From positions 13,966,001 to 14,030,000 of the forward strand of contig CM049407.1 in the NCBI GenBank assembly GCA_026929865.2: a DNA stretch of 64,000 nt, read 5' to 3'. Within the stretch, counting starts at the first letter, position 1. Each line of letters begins with the position of its first letter. The translations under genes were made by a program, and so were the position numbers. The DNA is from Hyperoplus lanceolatus. Its lineage: Eukaryota; Chordata; Actinopteri; Uranoscopiformes; Ammodytidae. The notes below the pieces were generated by a model that saw nothing but the letters and a program-made list of their open reading frames with translations, was not told where the DNA came from and ran no database searches. Shown one piece after another: positions 1 through 11,788 of this stretch.

Positions 1-882
1 TTAACAACACACACAGTACATTACTTAGCCGTATACTCATTCACTGTATTCTGAAGGAGAGAAACCTTACTCACCCTAGGGGCTTTTGTTGTTTTGGGAG
101 GAACAGTTATTGAAATGAAGTATTGGACAGGAAACGATAAACGCTCAAATTCACAAGAGATGTGTTAAACTATAACATTACATAAAACAGCAGGGCTTTG
201 CAGTGAATTCAAATAAAGACAATAATTCTTTAATTCGACAGGTTGAGATTGTCCATGTAGTGACATTAGTATCTCATTACCGAATAAGTAATGTTTGTCT
301 TTTTTGATTACTCTGTCCATGATATCATGCTGTAACCATTGTTGTTTTCAGCCGTTCTGGCAGGGCTGCTCTATGGATGACTTATTCAGACCAAAATATC
401 TCAAATGCATCAGAAGGATTGCCCCATTAATGAGCGCCAGAGATTCTACTGACTTTGTTGATCTCTAGATTTTGTTCTTGCACCATTGGCACGGATTTAG
501 ACGCAATGACTGAATATAAATGTTTCCAATTATTCTATCTAATAGCTTGTTTTTCTTTACAATGAGGATTACAGCCTCACAGAGCCGCTAACATGGCTGA
601 AGAATCTAAATCCTGTTGAATGTGCACTGGAAACTTCTGAATAATAAGAAATTTAGCGAGTATGTACGTAAATCACATTATACAACCTGGTGGTCAAGAG
701 GTCAGAGACACTTACCACGATAGCACGATTTCCCTTGTTTGAGACTTTGTTTATACTGTCGTCTATCTCTTTAAGGCACTTTGCATCTCAAACATTAGTA
801 TTTTCATAGCACTGTCTGCTGTTTGCAACAATGCAAACATAGCTGGTACCATGTATGTTTTGAGCTGAGAGGTTGTTAGTTT
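1..882. other. non-coding, nothing recognised
   Basis: AT-rich sequence with no long open frame, no splice-bounded exon and no repeat that I recognise. Confidence 0.5.
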
Positions 883-1780
883 CAGAGCCGGCCAAAGCCT
901 TCAGGGGGCCCTAAGCGAAATATGATTAGGGGGCCCCTCTCCAATGTTAGCGCTGCTGAAACTATAGATTTTTGTTAAATATCATTCACACACCCAGTGT
1001 TTTCCGCTAGTGCCTCCACTATGCAGCTGTGCGAAAATATTAGACAGCCTCGATTCAGACCCTCCTAGGAGGGTTCGGGGGTATGCCCCCCCGCAATTTT
1101 TTTTTTAACCTTTTTAAAGTGAAATGCATGAATCTGGTGCACTTTGAGAGGAAAATTAAGAGGCTAAATCTGAGAAATTTTGTGGGAACAAATAATTTGG
1201 AGACACTGGGGCAGATGAATTAGAAGCTATTGAAGGACACATGGATTTTCCATAAAAATATTAATATAAAATAAAATATTATGGAGGGTCCTCTGGGTTG
1301 GGCTTGGAGCTCTTTTTCTTTTACGACACATATTTCTCTGTAATATAATGAATGCATTTAAATGCAGTGAGAGGAATGAAGCAGAAGAACTCTGTTGTCC
1401 AGCTACTGTATCTTTTTTTCCACAGACAAGGCTGACATAGGCTATAGACTAAACACAGTGCATGGGCAACTGAGGGCAGCCCCATTTCCAATTGTTTTTA
1501 AATAAACTCAATACACACTGTGCATGGATGTGAACGTGACATGATCAGATAATTTCGGATTACCTCCCAGATTAACTGATTACATTTTTAGGCTATTAAT
1601 TATCTAGACCAAAACATTTTATTCCTTTTTTGTATGATAACTCTCATTTGCATAATATGATATTAATATCAGACACACAAACTAAAAAAAAAAAAAAAAA
1701 TGTTTTTTTTGAGGGGGCCCCCCTGGCGGTCGGGGGCCCTAAGCGACCGCCTAGTTCGCTTATGCCTCGGGCCGGCTCTG
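883..1780. mobile_element. non-autonomous hAT-like element (MITE)
   Basis: The ends are inverted copies of CAGAGCCGGCC, followed on each side by GC-rich sequence containing GGGGGCCC and CCCTAAGCG. The five bases AGTTT directly abut both ends (878-882 and 1781-1785), which looks like a 5-bp target-site duplication. CAG-starting termini and a 5-bp duplication would fit a hAT5-type element, but the superfamily call is inference. The interior is AT-rich and has no transposase-like frame. Confidence 0.65.
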
Positions 1781-1785
1781 AGTTT

Positions 1786-2815
1786 ACTTATGATTCGAGC
1801 TGACTGGTCAAAAATGTAGAGACTCAAATGCAAAACATTTATGAATTTGAATTTAAATTCAAATTTGAATAGTTTGGAGCAGGATTTTTTTTTAAACCAC
1901 CCGTGGTCTCCTCTAAAAACAAGAGGAGGAGCGTGAGGGGAACATCCTTGTATCAACCAAAGGGCAAGACAACAAGACAGGATCTATAGGGATGAGGTCT
2001 GGAGCGCATTGGTTGTTGTTAAAGTTTTAATAAGGTTCTGCACCTCATTAGACTTATTGAGATGTAAAATGCACCTGGGAGTCACTGAGAACAACACTCT
2101 TATCATACTTGTTGTTCTGATTTAGAGTGTTTACATACAAAGGTGCCTTTGTTCAGACAAACATCTGGACATTAAATGCTACGTAACCTATCTCTACATT
2201 TATAAGAAGAAAAAGGTGTGTGGGAAATTACCGCAACAAGCAAGGCTTCTAAATACTTCAACAAAATGTCAACAAAGACCAGTTTTGTTTATTACTAAGA
2301 CAATAAGGCGCTCTGGAGTTGGCAGTCCTGATGAAAGCGGTTTTATCACGAATGGTCCAACACAAGTTCAGTCCAGTATTCACCAGATTCATAATCTGAC
2401 AGCAACTAATTAGAATAAGTTTACTAGCTCTTAGTCTTGAACTCATACCTTCCTAAGAAACTCACAGAGAAGATACATATTTAAAAAAGGATGCAGGGAA
2501 AATAATAAGCCAGTGATATCAACATATGGAAACATTGTCACCTTTCTTCAGTTTGAAATAACATCAACTCTTTGCATTCTAGGATATGTTTTTAAATCAT
2601 CATCATCAATGTGCAGCAATTTCTATCCTACATAACCTCAATACTATCATCATCATTATCATAGTCATTATAGTCTCACAAAAAGTAAGTAAAGAAAAGA
2701 GAACCTGAGTTCATGCATCCCTCCTCTGCAGACACTGCTGCATAAACTATGTGGAATCTGACCCACAGGTGCTGCAAGATGAGCGCCGGAGCACATGTAG
2801 TAAAAGGGGACCCAC
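1786..2815. other. non-coding, nothing firm
   Basis: No supported gene. If the candidate minus-strand exon at 2816-2891 is real, this stretch would be part of its first intron. Confidence 0.4.
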
Positions 2816-2891
2816 CTCCTTGCAGTGAGGGTCTCCACAGAGCCAAGAGAAGGACTCCGTGTAGGTACGTGGCCACCGTCCCTCTCGCCAT
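2816..2891 (-). CDS. candidate first coding exon with signal peptide (partial)
   Basis: The minus-strand ATG at 2891 has G at -3 and G at +4, a good Kozak context. It opens 25 codons beginning MARGTVATYLHG, followed by a hydrophobic VLLLALW core and then LQG, the pattern of a secretory signal peptide. The frame meets a GTGGGT donor after the first base of the next codon. A phase-1 junction just after the signal peptide is usual in secreted proteins and receptors. A TATA-like ATAAAA lies about 45 bases upstream. No downstream exon was found before the left edge of the window, so the product is unknown. It could be a chance frame, since the same stretch is open in other frames. Confidence 0.3.
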
Positions 2892-3056
2892 GTCGCTCCC
2901 AAATGTCCCTCTCCTCTCCTGAGCTCAAGGTTTTATCCCCAGCAAGTGTATCAGGTCTCAATAAGGCCTTAAGAAAGAAGGAGGGATGAAGTTTGAGAGG
3001 GGAAAAATGGGAGTAAAGGATGAAAGACAGGACCCTGTGTAATTGGCTAAGAGACA

Positions 3057-3058
<2 letters not shown>

Positions 3059-3093
<35 letters not shown>
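3059..3093. repeat. (CA)n microsatellite
   Basis: Uninterrupted CA dinucleotide run of about 17 units. Confidence 0.95.
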
Positions 3094-3094
<1 letters not shown>

Positions 3095-3383
3095 AAACAA
3101 ATCTATAAGAAAAGAAGGAGGGAGAGAAAAAACTGGATCACCTCATTAAACCAAATGGGTTGTTCTAACCCCCATTGACTATTGGGCTGCATTTATTTGG
3201 TTCTCCAATGCTAAAAAGAGGGGATTAATAGGGTCTGGGGTGCTGTCAGAGAGAGGGAGAGAGAGAGAGAACAAGTATAAGAGTTAAGCAAGTCTGTGAA
3301 TTGTAATAACTTGGGGTCTCTGCTTTTCCCTCTTACCAAGCACCACAAAAAGAAAAAAGGAAGAGTTCCAGAACTTCCTTAAA

Positions 3384-3677
3384 GTTTGAGTCAGCAATTC
3401 TGGAGAACACTTATTGCCAAATCACTTTTAAAAAACAAGGTCTCTTCACAATCTGCTACCTGTCCAAACCGTCTTGGTGCTGAAAAAGAAATTTGGTGTT
3501 AATACACAGCCTAGGCTCTGTAAACAAGTGTGTAAACAAAGGGGTTCCACCGTAGCTAGCACATGCCCCTTGACATAGCCTATGTTGTGTATTTACACCA
3601 GATTTTTTTTCAGCATAGTACAGACAGGTAGTGGATCGTCAGGAGATATTTACTGATTTTGACCAACACTCCACCTT
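3384..3677 (+). mobile_element. degraded MITE, related to the copy in MRPS17 intron 1
   Basis: It shares blocks with 32142-32523. These include GAGTCAGCRATTCTG at the left end, CACAATCTGCTACCTGTC, a block around GCTGAAAAAGAAA, ACACAGCC followed by GGCTCTGTAAACA, GACAGGTAG-GGATCGT, and CTCCACCTTTAA at the right end. It is shorter and more diverged than the intronic copy. Confidence 0.65.
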
Positions 3678-3909
3678 TAATGGATTCAAAACAGTGTCCT
3701 GTCTTAGTACAGGGGACACACTTACTATAGTGACTTAATAGGAATATGCCATGAAACTTTATTTTTCACTTATTAAGTGTTTCTTTAAAAGATGTATGCA
3801 CGCTCACATACATGCTCCCCGGCAGTTTAGTTAAGTTTGATTTGAATTATATGCATAATCTGCCAATCCTGGTGTTCTCTGGCAAATGCTTATCGGGTTG
3901 CACCGTGTT

Positions 3910-4567
3910 GTGGACGTCAGGCCCTCCTACCGTCGGGCCCTCCTACCACCCTCATGGAGTCTGTTTCCGACAGTTTGAGCAGAAACATGCACATAAGTGG
4001 CCTGCTGGGGGTCATTCTGTAGGGCTCTGGCAGTCCCCCTCCTGTTCCTCTTTGCACAAAGGAGCAGATAGAAGTCCTGCTGCTGGGTTGTTGTCGTCCG
4101 ACTGCCCCCTCCACATCTCCTGGTGTACTGGCCTGTCTCCTGGTATTTCCTACATGCTCTTGACACTTTGCTGGGGGACACAGCAAACCTCCTGGCCACA
4201 ACACACATTGATGTGCCATCCTGGATGAGCTGCACTACCTGAGCAACTTCTATGGGTTGTAGACACCGCCTCATGCTCTAGTGGTTACGGCACTAGCAAA
4301 ATGCAAAAGTGACCAAAAATCAGCCAGAAAAGATGAGGTCAGGGAAATGGTCTGTGGCCTCCACCTACAGAACCATTCCTTTATAGGGCTTGTTTTGCTT
4401 ATGCCTCTCATTTACACCTGTTGTCTGTTCTATTCGCACAACAGCAGGTTACATTTTTTAAGAATCAGTGTTGCTTCCTAACTGGACAGGTTGATATCTT
4501 AGAAGTGTGATTGACTTGGAGTTGCATTGTTATGATTATGCGTTCCCTTTATTTTTTGAGCAGTGTA
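3910..4567 (-). mobile_element. truncated Tc1-like transposon (5' part)
   Basis: On the minus strand the fragment begins with a Tc1-type terminus (ACACTGCTCAAAAAATAAAG) near 4567. Leader sequence follows, then a transposase N-terminus from 4274 to 3927. That open frame of 115 residues starts [20 protein letters not shown] and contains the helix-turn-helix region [15 protein letters not shown], then QQQDFYLLL and TARALQND, the usual paired DNA-binding domains of fish Tc1 transposases. The frame stops before the DDE catalytic domain and the other terminus is missing. A short duplicated GGGCCCTCCTACC motif marks the broken end. It is inactive. Confidence 0.8.
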
Positions 4568-4578
4568 TTTCAGCAGCT

Positions 4579-4600
4579 GTGTGTGTGTGTGTGTGTGTGT
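4579..4600. repeat. (GT)n microsatellite
   Basis: Short GT run next to the Tc1 fragment end. Confidence 0.9.
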
Positions 4601-5097
4601 ACACGAGGGGGGGTGGAGGTAGCCTAGTTTAACAGGTGTCCACAATTTAGCCTTGTTATCGTTGCTCTCCACCTTTTGTTCCAACTGCCACAGAGACACA
4701 GCAGCAGCTTACCTGGAAAAAATCAGAACAGTGTTTTTGTTTCTATCTGTGGTATCGTCAGCGGATTTTCTCCATGTTTGGGCTGGCTGGTCCTGTCCAA
4801 GCTCCTGAGGGTCTGAATCTGGCAAGCTTGTGAAACATTTTCTTTGTCTGGAGGTAATAGGGCCCGGAAGCAGATGAAGTAAATGAGCTAATGGCACCTA
4901 AACACTATAGTTGGGAGAACTACTTGAATCCTGTTACAGATAGAGCTCTGCTTATCCTTTGGCAGGAGAATGTGGCTTCACAGTTGTGGATCATTACACC
5001 ACCGGCCTCTGGGAGGACGATATACGTTTAAATGTTGTGTATACTGTTCACCTATTGCCCCGTAACTCCACCTGGGTATGGCCAAACAGGGCGTCCA
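4601..5097. other. non-coding, nothing recognised
   Basis: Spacer between the Tc1 fragment and the Rex3 insertion. No exon or repeat recognised. Confidence 0.45.
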
Positions 5098-5108
5098 GGC
5101 TTGATGTC

Positions 5109-7671
5109 ATCATCATCATCATCATCTTCAACCACTTATCCGAAATCGGGTCGCGGGGGCAGCAGCTTGAGCAGGGAGCCCCAAACTTTTTTTTCCCGGG
5201 CCACATCAACCAGCTCTGACTCGGGGATCCCGAAGTGTTCCCAGGCCAGCGTGGAGACATAATCTCTCCACCTAGTCCTGGGTCTTCCCTGAGGCCTCCT
5301 TCCAGCTGGACGCTCCTGGAACACCTCCCTAGGGAGGCGCCCTGGGGGCATCCTTACCAGATGTCCGAACCACCTCAACTGGCTCCTTTCAATGCAAAGG
5401 AGTAGCGGCTCTGCCCCGAGTTCCTCACGAATGACTGAGCTTCTCACCCTATCTCTAAGGGAGACGCCAGCCACCCTCCTGAGAAAGCCCGTTTTGGCCG
5501 CTTGTACCCGCGATCTCGTTCTTTCGGTCATTACCCAGCCTTCATGACCATAGGTGAGGGTAGGAACAAAGATCGACCGGTAGATCGAAAGCTTTGCCTT
5601 ATGACTCAGCTCTCTTTTTGTCACAACAGTGCGGTAAAGAGAGTGCAAAACCGCCCCTGCTGCTCCGATTCTCCGGCCAATCTCACGCTCCATTGTTCCC
5701 TCACTCGCAAACAAGACCCCGAGGTACTTGAACTCCTTCACTTGGGGTAAGGACTAATTCCCTACCTGTAGTAGACAGTCCATCGGTTTCCTGCTGAGCA
5801 CCATGGCCTCAGATTTAGAGGTGCTGATCCTCATCCCAACCGCTTCACACTCGGCTGCGAACCGATCCAATGAGAGCTGAAGGTCACAGGCCGATGATGC
5901 CATCAGAACCACATCATCCGCAAACAGCAGAGATGAGATCCTCAGCCCATCAAACTGCAACCCCTCCCCACCACGACTACGCCTTGATATCCTGACCATG
6001 AATATTACAAACAGGATTGGTGATAAAGCGCAGCCCTGGCGGAGGCCAACCCCCACCGGAAACGGGTCCGACTTACTACCGAGAACCCGGACACAGCTCT
6101 TGCTTTGAGTGTACAGAGATTGGATGGCCCTGAGAAGGGACCCCCTCACCCCATACTCCCGCAGCACCCCCCACAGTATCTCCCGGGGAACCCGGTCATA
6201 AGCCTTCTCCAGATCTACAAAACACATGTAGACTGGATGAGCAAACTCCCAAGCTCCCTCTAAGATTTTGCAAGAGTGAAGAGCTGGTCCGTTGGTCCAC
6301 GGCCAGGACGGAATCCGCATTGTTCCTCTTCAATCTGAGGTTCGACTATCGGCTGAACCCTCCTTTCCAGCACCTTGGAGTAGACTTTGCCAGGGAGGCT
6401 GAGAAGTGTGATACCCCGGTAATTGGCACACACTCTCTGGTCCCCCTTTTTGGAAATTGGAACCACCACCCCGGTCTGCCACTCCTTCGGCACTGTACCA
6501 GACTTCCATGCAATGTTGAAGAGGCGTGTCATCCAAGACAGCCCCTCCACACCCATTGCTTTCAGCATTTCTGGACGGATCTCATCAACCCCCGGGGCTT
6601 TGCCACTGTGGAGTTGTTTGACTACCTCAGTGACTTCCACCAGGGAAATTGACGATGATCCCCCATCAGCCTCCAGCTCTGCCTCCAACATAGAGGGCGT
6701 GTTAGTCGGATTCAGGAGTTCCTCAAAGTGCTCCTTCCACCGACCGACTACCTCCTCAGTTGAGGTCAACAGCGTCCCATCCTTACTGTACACAGCTTGG
6801 TTGGTTCCCCGCTTCCCCCTCCTGAGGTGCCGGACGGTCTTCCAGAAACACTTTGGTGCCAACCGAAAGTCCTTCTCCATGGTTTCTCCGAACTTCTCCC
6901 ACACCCGCTGCTTTGCCTCTGACACGGCAGAGGCTGCAGCCCTTCGGGCCTGTCGGTACCTTGCAATTGCATCAAGAGTCCCCCGAGATAACATATCACG
7001 GAAGCACTCCTTCTTCAGTCGGACGGCTTCCCTGACCACCGAGGTCCACCACGTCGTTCGAGGGTTACCGCCCCTTGAGGCACCTAAGACCTTGAGACCA
7101 CAGCTGCCTGCCACAGCTTCAGCAATGGAAGTTTTGAACATCGACCACTCGGGTTCAATGCCCCCAACCTCCACAGGGATGCTAGAAAAGCAAAGTTCCG
7201 GCTCCTTCCCCCACAGCGAGGTGACGTTCCACGTCCCCAAAGCCAGCCTCTGCCGCCCGGGTCTGGTCCGTCGTGGTCCTCGCCCTTCACTGCCACCCTT
7301 AAAGCAGCGCACCCGACCCCAGCGGTTCCTCTGATGAGTGGTGGGCCCATCAGTTGCAGAGGAGTGTAGCTTATTCGGGCTGTGCCCGACCGGGCCCCGT
7401 GGCAGACCCGGCCACCAGACGCTCGCAGGTGGGCCCCCTTTCTGGGCCTGGCTCCAGACGGGGGCCCCGGGCTTCCTCCGGGCAGGCTCACTCTTCCTCT
7501 ATTGTCTTCCATGGGGTCTTTGTGAACCATTCTTAGTCGGGCCCCTCACCTGAGACCACTTTGCGTTGGGAGACCCTACCAGGAGCACTAGGCTCCAGAC
7601 AACACAGCTCTCAGGTTCACAGGGGCACAAAAACCTCTCAACCACGGTAAGGTGATGGTTACCGGAGAGGG
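5109..7671 (-). mobile_element. Rex3 non-LTR retrotransposon (RTE clade), internally deleted
   Basis: The element reads on the minus strand and ends in a short (GAT)n tail, seen as (ATC)n at 5107-5126. It is flanked by an 11-bp direct repeat GGCTTGATGTC (5098-5108 and 7672-7682), which I read as the target-site duplication. Two sites match the degenerate primer sites classically used to survey Rex3 in fish, GGTGATAAAG near 6021 and ACCACCACCCCGGTCTGCCA near 6462; that identification rests on memory of the literature. The clone keeps a 5' leader and the start of the endonuclease but lacks most of the endonuclease domain. Confidence 0.88.
5136..7312 (-). pseudogene. Rex3 endonuclease/reverse transcriptase, frameshifted and deleted
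   Basis: The polyprotein is spread over three minus-strand frames: 7312-6260, 6320-5754 and 5741-5136. The first begins with an endonuclease start (GTWNVTSLWGKEPEL), jumps directly to the linker (IPVEVGGIEPEWS) and then enters reverse transcriptase (GVDEIRPEML, ANYRGITLL, GFRPGRGPTDQLF). The second carries the catalytic motifs FVDLEKAYDRVP, LRQGCALSPILF and FADDVVLM. The third is the C-terminal domain (FKYLGVLF, YGHEGWVM, LRWFGHLVRMP, RPRTRWRDY). RT of this family copies element RNA at a nicked target. Here the missing endonuclease and at least two frame breaks make it non-functional. Confidence 0.88.
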
Positions 7672-7682
7672 GGCTTGATGTC

Positions 7683-9709
7683 GCCAGTAAAAATTATTTA
7701 ATTATCAACCTCCTTTGCTTTACAGTTTTCAGTCCTTTCCATGAGAATGATAAATGGTGATTGTCTCAAGTGACTGACAAATGTTGCAAATGTTTCTTCG
7801 ATGTGATCACGAAGAAACCGTTGGCTCCGAGTTAGTTCCAAAATGTCTCAATTATAAAAGACCCGGTATTTTATATTTGTATTTCTGCATGAGTGTGTGC
7901 TTGCACTTCCTAGCTGCGTACGTACATTTGTATGTGTTAGAGAGAGAGAGAGGCAATGCTACCTGGGCACCCATAATTGGTCTTAAAAGTGTAGTTTTAT
8001 TAGTCGACCTGGTACGCTTTGTGTCAAGCTTTGATGGAATCACATAGTTATGCAGTGAAATAATTTGTAGGCAAGGATATCAAAGATTGAAGGGAAGAAA
8101 TTAAAACTATATACTCAGGGCCATATACATTCTTCAGTCCTGTGGTCACTAAGAGGTGCAAAGTCAAATCTTATTACAAAACATGCATACAACGAGGTAA
8201 TTTGTCAGATACCAGAGAGATGCAATTATCAGTTATTTAGAATTAGGGTTGACCGCAAGTTAAAATCCACTCTAGTGGGAGAATAGAGAAACTCAGACCA
8301 GCAACTCAGAGTGCAACTTTCCATTACAGCTCTGTCCTTCAGGGTGACATAATAACACACACACCTGCTCATGCAAACACAGAGAGGTGAACATTAACAA
8401 GCATTTGCACATTGTCCCGATGTTAATGTTGGTTTTCTGCCCAAATCCTAGAGGCAAACAACACTGTAAAACTGTTAATGTGAGCTAATTAGTTATGTGC
8501 ATCATCACACAACCTTCCAAATGCATGTTGGGACACGCTTCTGCTTCCACTCACCCTGAGTTGTAATTCTAAGAGGAGTAAGTGAGAGTGTCTAACAGAC
8601 AGTCCCTCAAGGTCAAACATCTCTTGCAGGAAAAAATAAACAGAATAATGACCAAAGCACAGCCACAAAATGCTTTTATATAAAACAGAAACATCATCTT
8701 CTTTTGATTGTGGACTCAGCTAGTTTAAAAACTTGAAGGAACTACTTCAGTATGTGCTATTTATGTGATGCACTCAGAGTTTTTGTCTAGACTTCATGCA
8801 TTTAGTTGGTTACACATGTTGGATACAGAACAGTGATGGCATAGCAAGAGTAGAAAAGGGATTTTGCCTATAGACATGAAGTGGAATAATTGATATCTTT
8901 GGTCCAAAGTCTGGAAGCAAATGTTTAAGTGCATGATTATAATTGTACCAAATACTATTGTACTGTAGCCACAGTAGAAACATGTAGACATGACATCATG
9001 TTCTCTGCATATTGCCAGCTGTCCACAGGAATAAGGAAAAATAATACCAATCAACAACAAAAAAAATGGGCACAAAAAATCCAGGTTCTGTTGCCAACAA
9101 ATTAAAAAAATAAGCATTTTTCTTCAGATGAATATGGCCGTCGTTGTGGTAATGTGTGTAAACAGCGTGATTCATATGCACGCTCACAGCCTCTCATCCA
9201 CCTGCCGCCCAATTCCCTGCGTCCATCTGCGCAACCTGCAGTGCCATGTGCCCGCACCTCTGCCAGCTCAGAGAAGTGTATCGGTGTTATGAATAAAGAA
9301 GCCGACTGAGTAGAGCTTGTTTTGAGTTTACCTAACGTCTACCTAGCGTTTACCTAACGTCTGCTGCCTATATATGGGCGTGTGTGTACTGGAAGCCTGC
9401 TCACCCCTCTCCCACCTGGCTAGTGAATTACCCCTTTGGGTGACGGACGGAGAGAAAGCCAGCGATAGAGAGGGAAAAGGAGGGGGGTAAAAGCAAAGAT
9501 GGAGACAGACGCGGCGTGACCCAGACAGACAGAAAAACAGACAGACATGCACCCTCAGACATGCACTTGTTTGACTTGATAAAGTGGCCGGGGTGCTGGT
9601 GATTATCAGGCTAAAAGGTCTGGGTAGGATCGACTTTCAGTACTTATCTGTGCCGAAGAATTACATCTGCAAATTTATGTGGCAAGTCCACAGGCTTCCA
9701 AGCCCACCC
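7683..9709. other. non-coding, nothing recognised
   Basis: AT-rich spacer without a supported exon. A slightly GC-rich patch at about 9185-9270 has no clear coding frame. Confidence 0.45.
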
Positions 9710-9841
<132 letters not shown>

Positions 9842-11738
9842 CCCCCTAAGAAACACATTACCATGGAAATAATTCAACCTCTTACCGCATTGTGGGTTGT
9901 AGACAGGTGGATTTTGAGTCCAACTTCGGAATCATTCATCGCTCTTTGAAAGCCTCACATCAAGAATTGTTTGTGTTGCATCACCAGTGCAGCTGAAAGA
10001 GGCTTGGCAATGCAGGCCAGTGTTGTAATGTGTACTTAATTATGGTGTATAATAATTTAGACTTCCTAACCCGTAAGTCTAAGAAAAGACATTGTTTGTA
10101 CTTTTTTTTTCTTCTTGCAGTAATGAAATAGTTCAGAGTTGATATGGATACAGCCTGATTACACATCATACATTAACTATGCCAGTGGAGAACTGACCCT
10201 TTATGGTGCAACATCTCTTTTCCTATAATTGCCGTTCTGCTTATGTTACATGCTAAAATAGTGTGTCCTGTAGCATGTATTTTAAACACTGGCCTGCAGT
10301 TGGAGCCTATTTCTATCAACTTTGTGCTTCATTAGCAGCTGGTTGCAATATGAGTGACGGGGCAGAGTAACGCAGGACGGGACTGCATGAGGAGGCTGAC
10401 TTGAGAAACTACATAAGATGTCAAACTGTTAACAAACAGCATGCTTAATTCATTCAGTGTTGCTGTGTGTCAGATATTTTTCAACTCATTCTCTCTGTCT
10501 GTTTTTTTCGTGGTGACTTGGTGATACTGTGAAAGTGAATTCTGTTTTTTTCTTTTTTCTTTCTCTTTTTTTATACTGTATGTTCAGACATCAAATAACA
10601 TAATCCATTAGGGAAAACCAAGTAATTTTACAAATAAAACATGCTGCATTTGTATTTCATTCCAATAGAGAAAGCACTTAAAAGAAAAAAGATATGATAC
10701 CCATAGCATGTATGTATAGCCACACACTATATACAGTATAAAGTTTGATAAAGTTACCCCACAAATTGATCATATCTTTACTACCAGTATGTCTTTTTGC
10801 TAGAACAGGTCAAGCCATTCCTTAAATGAGGGATGTCAGGGCATTGAAACTATTCCTATGTAGTAAGTGTGACTTGTGTGTGGCATATAATCCTCCCAGT
10901 GGATTCATTTACAGCGTTAAAATGAAGAGAAACACAGCTCATCTAGAACCGCCCTGTCTCTAAGGACAACCCTAATGCAGTCTTCAGTTAAAACACGTTG
11001 TCCCATTTCACATTAATTAATTAAAATATGATTTATAAATGTGAAAAAGTAACTTTATACTCTCTGCATGCATTATACTATCACAGTAAAACTCCTCCTT
11101 GTCCCATTAGAAAAGAAAAAAACCATGTGTCTCTTTATCAGTAGTGATTCCATAAGGGGCCGACCATTTAAACTGAAGACAGTAAGCATTGCCTGAAGTG
11201 GCTTCATTAAGCCATTGAGGGAGAATTACTTCACAATAGCATGGTAACACTTACAATCTCTAGAATGGGGTTTCTCCTCTTGCTTTCACTCAGACACAGA
11301 CAGACAAAAAATAGGAGGATGCAAAGTCTGAAGAAGTGTTCATGAGATATTGTGCTCAAAAGAATGGCCTGGACGTACAGACAACCCAAAAACATAAAGC
11401 CTCCTGCCTTTGGCTATCACTGGCGCAGAGGCATAAAAATGCAGCTGAGGAGTGTGACACCAGTTAAACAGTACAATGTCGGCCGTTACAAGCAGGCCCC
11501 TTCCCATGACTTCATAACGACCCTATGGAAGAGGGAGGTTTTTCTTCCCTGGAGGGTTGAAACAACACTAAGAGAACAGCGCCTTGCATAAACACTGTAG
11601 TGCTGTAACATACAGAGGGGCCATCCATCAGTGTGCAACAGGCAACAAAGAGACTCAACAACACATGGGATACAGGAAAAAGCTGGCTTGGGAGGTCATT
11701 CAGAGAAGAGTTACAGGGCTCTGAGGTTAAAGAACTTT

Positions 11739-11740
11739 GT

Positions 11741-11786
<46 letters not shown>
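11739..11786. repeat. (GT)n microsatellite
   Basis: About 23 GT units with one GTAT interruption at the left. Confidence 0.95.

Positions 11787-11788
<2 letters not shown>

Noticed and set aside
2668..3096. 142-residue minus-strand frame
   Set aside because: Its first part is the CA repeat and the rest is out of frame with the better signal-peptide reading at 2816-2891.
6423..7334. 303-residue plus-strand frame
   Set aside because: It is the antisense shadow of the Rex3 reverse transcriptase, which has all the motifs on the minus strand.
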